Source: DAIOHQ01 sp036744635 (lineage in GTDB: Bacteria; Planctomycetota; Phycisphaerae; Tepidisphaerales; Tepidisphaeraceae). From it: a stretch of 46,174 nucleotides of DNA. Location of the stretch: contig DAIOHQ010000005.1 of the NCBI GenBank assembly GCA_036744635.1, positions 1 to 46,174 on the forward strand. Reading direction: 5' to 3'. Of the stretch, positions 43,848 to 46,174 are shown piece by piece. How positions within the stretch are numbered: the stretch's first letter is position 1; the number at the start of each line of letters is the position of its first letter. The notes under the pieces were generated by a model that was given only the letters and a program-made list of their open reading frames with translations, was not told where the DNA came from and searched no databases. A program made the translations under genes and the position numbers.

Positions 43848-44611
43848 TGCCTTTCTAATGTGGGGCTGCCAACCAGGCCGGCGAGCAGGTCGTCGGCGGG
43901 ATAGGCATGTCCCCGATGCTGCACAAATCCCTCGGCAAAGGATGCGTCAATCAGCTTTCCCCGGGCGGCGCCATGCCGCCTGGTGGCCTCAAGATATTCA
44001 TCCATCCCATGATGCGCCGCCAGCCACTGCCTCTGCGATGCGTGCTGCGCCAGCATCTCCAGCTTGCGATCCATCTGCCGGCTCACATCGATCACCGTGG
44101 TAGGGGAGACGGGCGCCCCAAAAATATCAATACCCTCGATCGGATCGCAATAGTACAGGTATGGGATGCCCGATCCGCGCAGCAGCGGCAGAACCGAAGC
44201 GTTGGGGCAGCCGTAGCCGAACGATGCACCTCGCGCCAGCAGCGACGCCTGCTCATGATCCATCATGTAATCCCGCGGCGCATGCGCGAACACCAGAGAT
44301 GGAGCGATCCGGCGGAACAGGTCAATCGCCTTTTGTATTGTCGGCTTGTCATACACCACCAGTAGATCGCGTTCGTCCAGGCAGTGATAAGTGGCCCCGA
44401 TCATCGCCGCCGCCTTGGCCGCCTCGGCGGTGCGGATGGCGGAAATCTCCCAGCGGTTCTGCGTCATCGAGCCCGCATCCCCGGCCGTGCAGGTGGCGAT
44501 GTGAACCTCCCATCCCAGCTCCACCAGCCGAATCAGCGTGCCGCCGCAAAGAATTTCGGCGTCGTCCGGGTGCGCCAGAAACGATAGGACAACCTTGCGC
44601 GACTTGCTCAT
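43844..44611 (-). CDS. PIG-L/LmbE-family zinc-dependent N-deacetylase
   Basis: A 255-residue deacetylase of the family that removes acetyl from N-acetylglucosamine in small conjugates (mycothiol and bacillithiol pathways, chitobiose). The zinc site is AHPDDAE (13-19) with the distal His in DYMMDHEQA. It overlaps aroA upstream and the NagB-like gene downstream by 4 bases each (ATGA), giving tight translational coupling. Pairing with a NagB homologue suggests deacetylation then deamination of an amino-sugar derivative. The substrate is unknown. Confidence 0.88.
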   Translation of the reverse strand: MSKSRKVVLSFLAHPDDAEILCGGTLIRLVELGWEVHIATCTAGDAGSMTQNRWEISAIRTAEAAKAAAMIGATYHCLDERDLLVVYDKPTIQKAIDLFRRIAPSLVFAHAPRDYMMDHEQASLLARGASFGYGCPNASVLPLLRGSGIPYLYYCDPIEGIDIFGAPVSPTTVIDVSRQMDRKLEMLAQHASQRQWLAAHHGMDEYLEATRRHGAARGKLIDASFAEGFVQHRGHAYPADDLLAGLVGSPTLERQ

Positions 44612-45930
44612 GCCAGTTCATCCTTCTTCTCGCCGGCGGTCACCCGCTCCAGGTCCTCAAAAAAACCAGGATAGGTTTTGTTGACGCACTCGGCGTCCCG
44701 AATGGTAATTCCGGCCGCTTTTGTGCCAACAATTGCAAAGCTCATCGCCATGCGGTGGTCGTCATAAGTCTCAATCTGCGCCCGCCGGACGCTGGCCGGT
44801 GGGGTGATGATCAGCGAACCATCTTCGATTTCAACTTCCGCCCCCAGCTTGGTCAATTCATTTTGCAGCGCTGCCAGCCGATCCGTCTCTTTGACACGCA
44901 ACGTGTGCAGGCCGTGAATCACCGTTTCGCCCTTGGCAAAAACCGCAATGGCAGCGAGCGTTTGCGCTGTGTCAGGCATGTCGGCCAGATCAACCTCGAT
45001 TCCTTCGAGGCGGCCGGTTCCAAGGATGGTCAAAAAATCCTTGCCGAAGACCAAATCCGCACCCATCGAGTGCAGCACGTCCGCGAAGCGCACATCCCCC
45101 TGCAGACTCTGTTTGCCCAAGCCTTCAATGGTAATTTTCGCACCCTCGTGAATTGCCGCCGCCGCCAGGAAATAGCTGGCATTGGAAGCATCCGGCTCGA
45201 CGGTGTAATCGGTGGCGCGATACTTTTCCCGCGGCACGATGATCCGCCGCGGCTCGCGGGTGTCGGGGTCGCGCACCAGCTCCGGCGTCACCCCAAAGTG
45301 GTCCATAAGCTGCATGGTCATCGCGACGTATGGCCAGCTCGTCTGCGGGCTTTGCAGATCGAATTGCAGCTCGTGCCGTGCATAAGGCGCTGCCAGCAGG
45401 ACCGCCGACAAATATTGCGAAGACTGCACTGTCCCAAACTGCAGGATCCCGCCGGCGATCCCCTCGGCAAGCACGCGGATCGGCGGAAACCCGGCCTCCA
45501 GAACGTAATCGATCCGCACCGCCAGGTTCTTAAGCATCTCGACAAGCTGCCCGATCGGGCGCTGCCTCATCCTGGCGATTCCGTCCAGCGTGTAGATCCC
45601 CTTTCCCAGCGCGCACAGGGCGGTGAGGAAGCGGAGGGAAGTGCCGGAATTCCCACAAAATAATTCCGCCGAATCCCGGCCGATTCTCCCCCCCTGTCCA
45701 AAAACCTGCACAAAATGCCGCTCATGATCGACCTTGAGCGTAAACCCAAGCCTGATAAGACATTCGATCATCACCAGCGTGTCATCAGCAAACAGGACAT
45801 TGGAAAGATTGCTCACGCCATCGGCCAGCGCTCCCAGCACCAGCGCCCGATTGGTCAGGCTCTTGGACCCCGGCGGCGTAAATTTGCTCTGAAATGGCGC
45901 CGCAATCGGTTGCATGGTACAATCGCTCAT
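44608..45930 (-). CDS. aroA: 3-phosphoshikimate 1-carboxyvinyltransferase (EPSP synthase)
   Basis: This 440-residue shikimate-pathway enzyme joins phosphoenolpyruvate to shikimate 3-phosphate. Conserved features are GSKSLTNRAL (21-30), GNSGTSLRFLTA (93-104), LDGIARMRQRPI, the DMPDTAQTLA block, LRVKETDRLAAL and the YDDHRMAMSFA block near the C-terminus. The Pro101 position of the E. coli enzyme (GTAMRP) is Phe here, a natural variant at a site known to affect glyphosate binding. MSDCTMQP at 45930 was chosen; ATG at 45915 or 45966 are alternatives. It leads the overlapping three-gene set with the PIG-L and NagB-like genes. Confidence 0.94.
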   Translation of the reverse strand: MSDCTMQPIAAPFQSKFTPPGSKSLTNRALVLGALADGVSNLSNVLFADDTLVMIECLIRLGFTLKVDHERHFVQVFGQGGRIGRDSAELFCGNSGTSLRFLTALCALGKGIYTLDGIARMRQRPIGQLVEMLKNLAVRIDYVLEAGFPPIRVLAEGIAGGILQFGTVQSSQYLSAVLLAAPYARHELQFDLQSPQTSWPYVAMTMQLMDHFGVTPELVRDPDTREPRRIIVPREKYRATDYTVEPDASNASYFLAAAAIHEGAKITIEGLGKQSLQGDVRFADVLHSMGADLVFGKDFLTILGTGRLEGIEVDLADMPDTAQTLAAIAVFAKGETVIHGLHTLRVKETDRLAALQNELTKLGAEVEIEDGSLIITPPASVRRAQIETYDDHRMAMSFAIVGTKAAGITIRDAECVNKTYPGFFEDLERVTAGEKKDELA

Positions 45931-46050
45931 GTTCGCAAGTATAAGGAAAATTATGCTCCCGGCCATGAAAGGTAATTTGTTGGGAACTTTACTGAGACGG
46001 GCGCGTCAAACCAGCACGGTGGGGCTCAACTTCAACGCAGAGGCGACGAA

Positions 46051-46174
46051 ATGAAACAGTGGATGCGATCAGCGGCGCTTGGATTAGCGGTGGCGGGAAT
46101 CATTCCGACGGTTTCTCGCGCGGCCGATGCCCCGGCCACTCAGCCGGCCACGGGCCAGGGGGGGCAGGGGCAGG
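46051..46174 (+). CDS. Secreted protein, 5' fragment cut by the window edge
   Basis: Only the first 41 residues are present. MKQWMRSAALGLAVAGII begins a signal peptide with likely cleavage after SRAAD or just before. The next residues APATQPATGQGGQGQ are the Ala/Thr/Pro/Gly/Gln linker seen in exported proteins of this genome. GAGG lies 8 bases before the ATG. It is divergent from aroA, and the 120 bp between them presumably hold both promoters. The function cannot be told. Confidence 0.6.
   Translation, partial: MKQWMRSAALGLAVAGIIPTVSRAADAPATQPATGQGGQGQ

Overview
The window is high-GC bacterial chromosome, most likely Planctomycetota and probably Phycisphaerae-like. This is inferred from the Ala/Thr/Gln/Pro linkers (ATTEPATQPSTRP, APATQPATG) after signal peptides, the McsA-McsB pair outside a Firmicute context, and the overall gene mix. 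No rRNA, tRNA, CRISPR array, transposase gene or integrase was seen. About 39 genes can be supported; most other long open frames are GC-driven shadows on the opposite strand or in other frames.

Layout. 0-4.7 kb: a CDF metal exporter divergent from a low-affinity iron permease-like protein, a small secreted protein, then HD-domain protein, mcsA and mcsB (protein-arginine phosphorylation). 4.8-6.9 kb: a two-gene restriction-modification unit with base composition visibly less GC-rich than its surroundings. 7.1-10.6 kb: a TolC-like outer-membrane factor and a long coiled-coil periplasmic adaptor with no inner-membrane pump beside them. 10.9-18.8 kb: rpiA, a DegT-type aminotransferase, an SGNH hydrolase that seems to lack its middle section, a GAF/sigma-54 activator, a zinc-ribbon membrane protein, a GH113-like glycosidase, ribD and lspA.

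18.8-35.9 kb is an extracellular polysaccharide locus. On the minus strand lie a NodB-type deacetylase and two GT4 glycosyltransferases. After a roughly 0.63-kb control region come, on the plus strand, a Wzc-like co-polymerase/BY-kinase, a WbaP-type priming transferase, a Wzx-like flippase, a glycosyltransferase and a Wzy/O-antigen-ligase-like protein. They are followed by an unusual tail: a 6PGDH-like oxidoreductase, an RraA-family aldolase-like protein and two different ATP-grasp ligases. The first five plus-strand proteins form a Wzx/Wzy-type assembly line; the tail is a candidate for making and attaching an unusual carboxylate or amino acid to the glycan.

35.9-46.2 kb: glcD-like oxidase, lysS, a LolC/E-type permease with a LolD ATPase, ilvE, then an overlapping minus-strand set aroA/PIG-L deacetylase/NagB-like protein, and the start of a secreted protein cut by the window edge.

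The most striking structure outside the genes is a set of paired-hairpin palindromes (REPIN/BIME-like, most beginning with GTAG) belonging to at least five sequence families. They include two almost identical 134-bp copies and a decayed copy that has become part of the coding sequence of an ATP-grasp enzyme. A second short repeat-like insert and a shift in codon use appear inside lysS.
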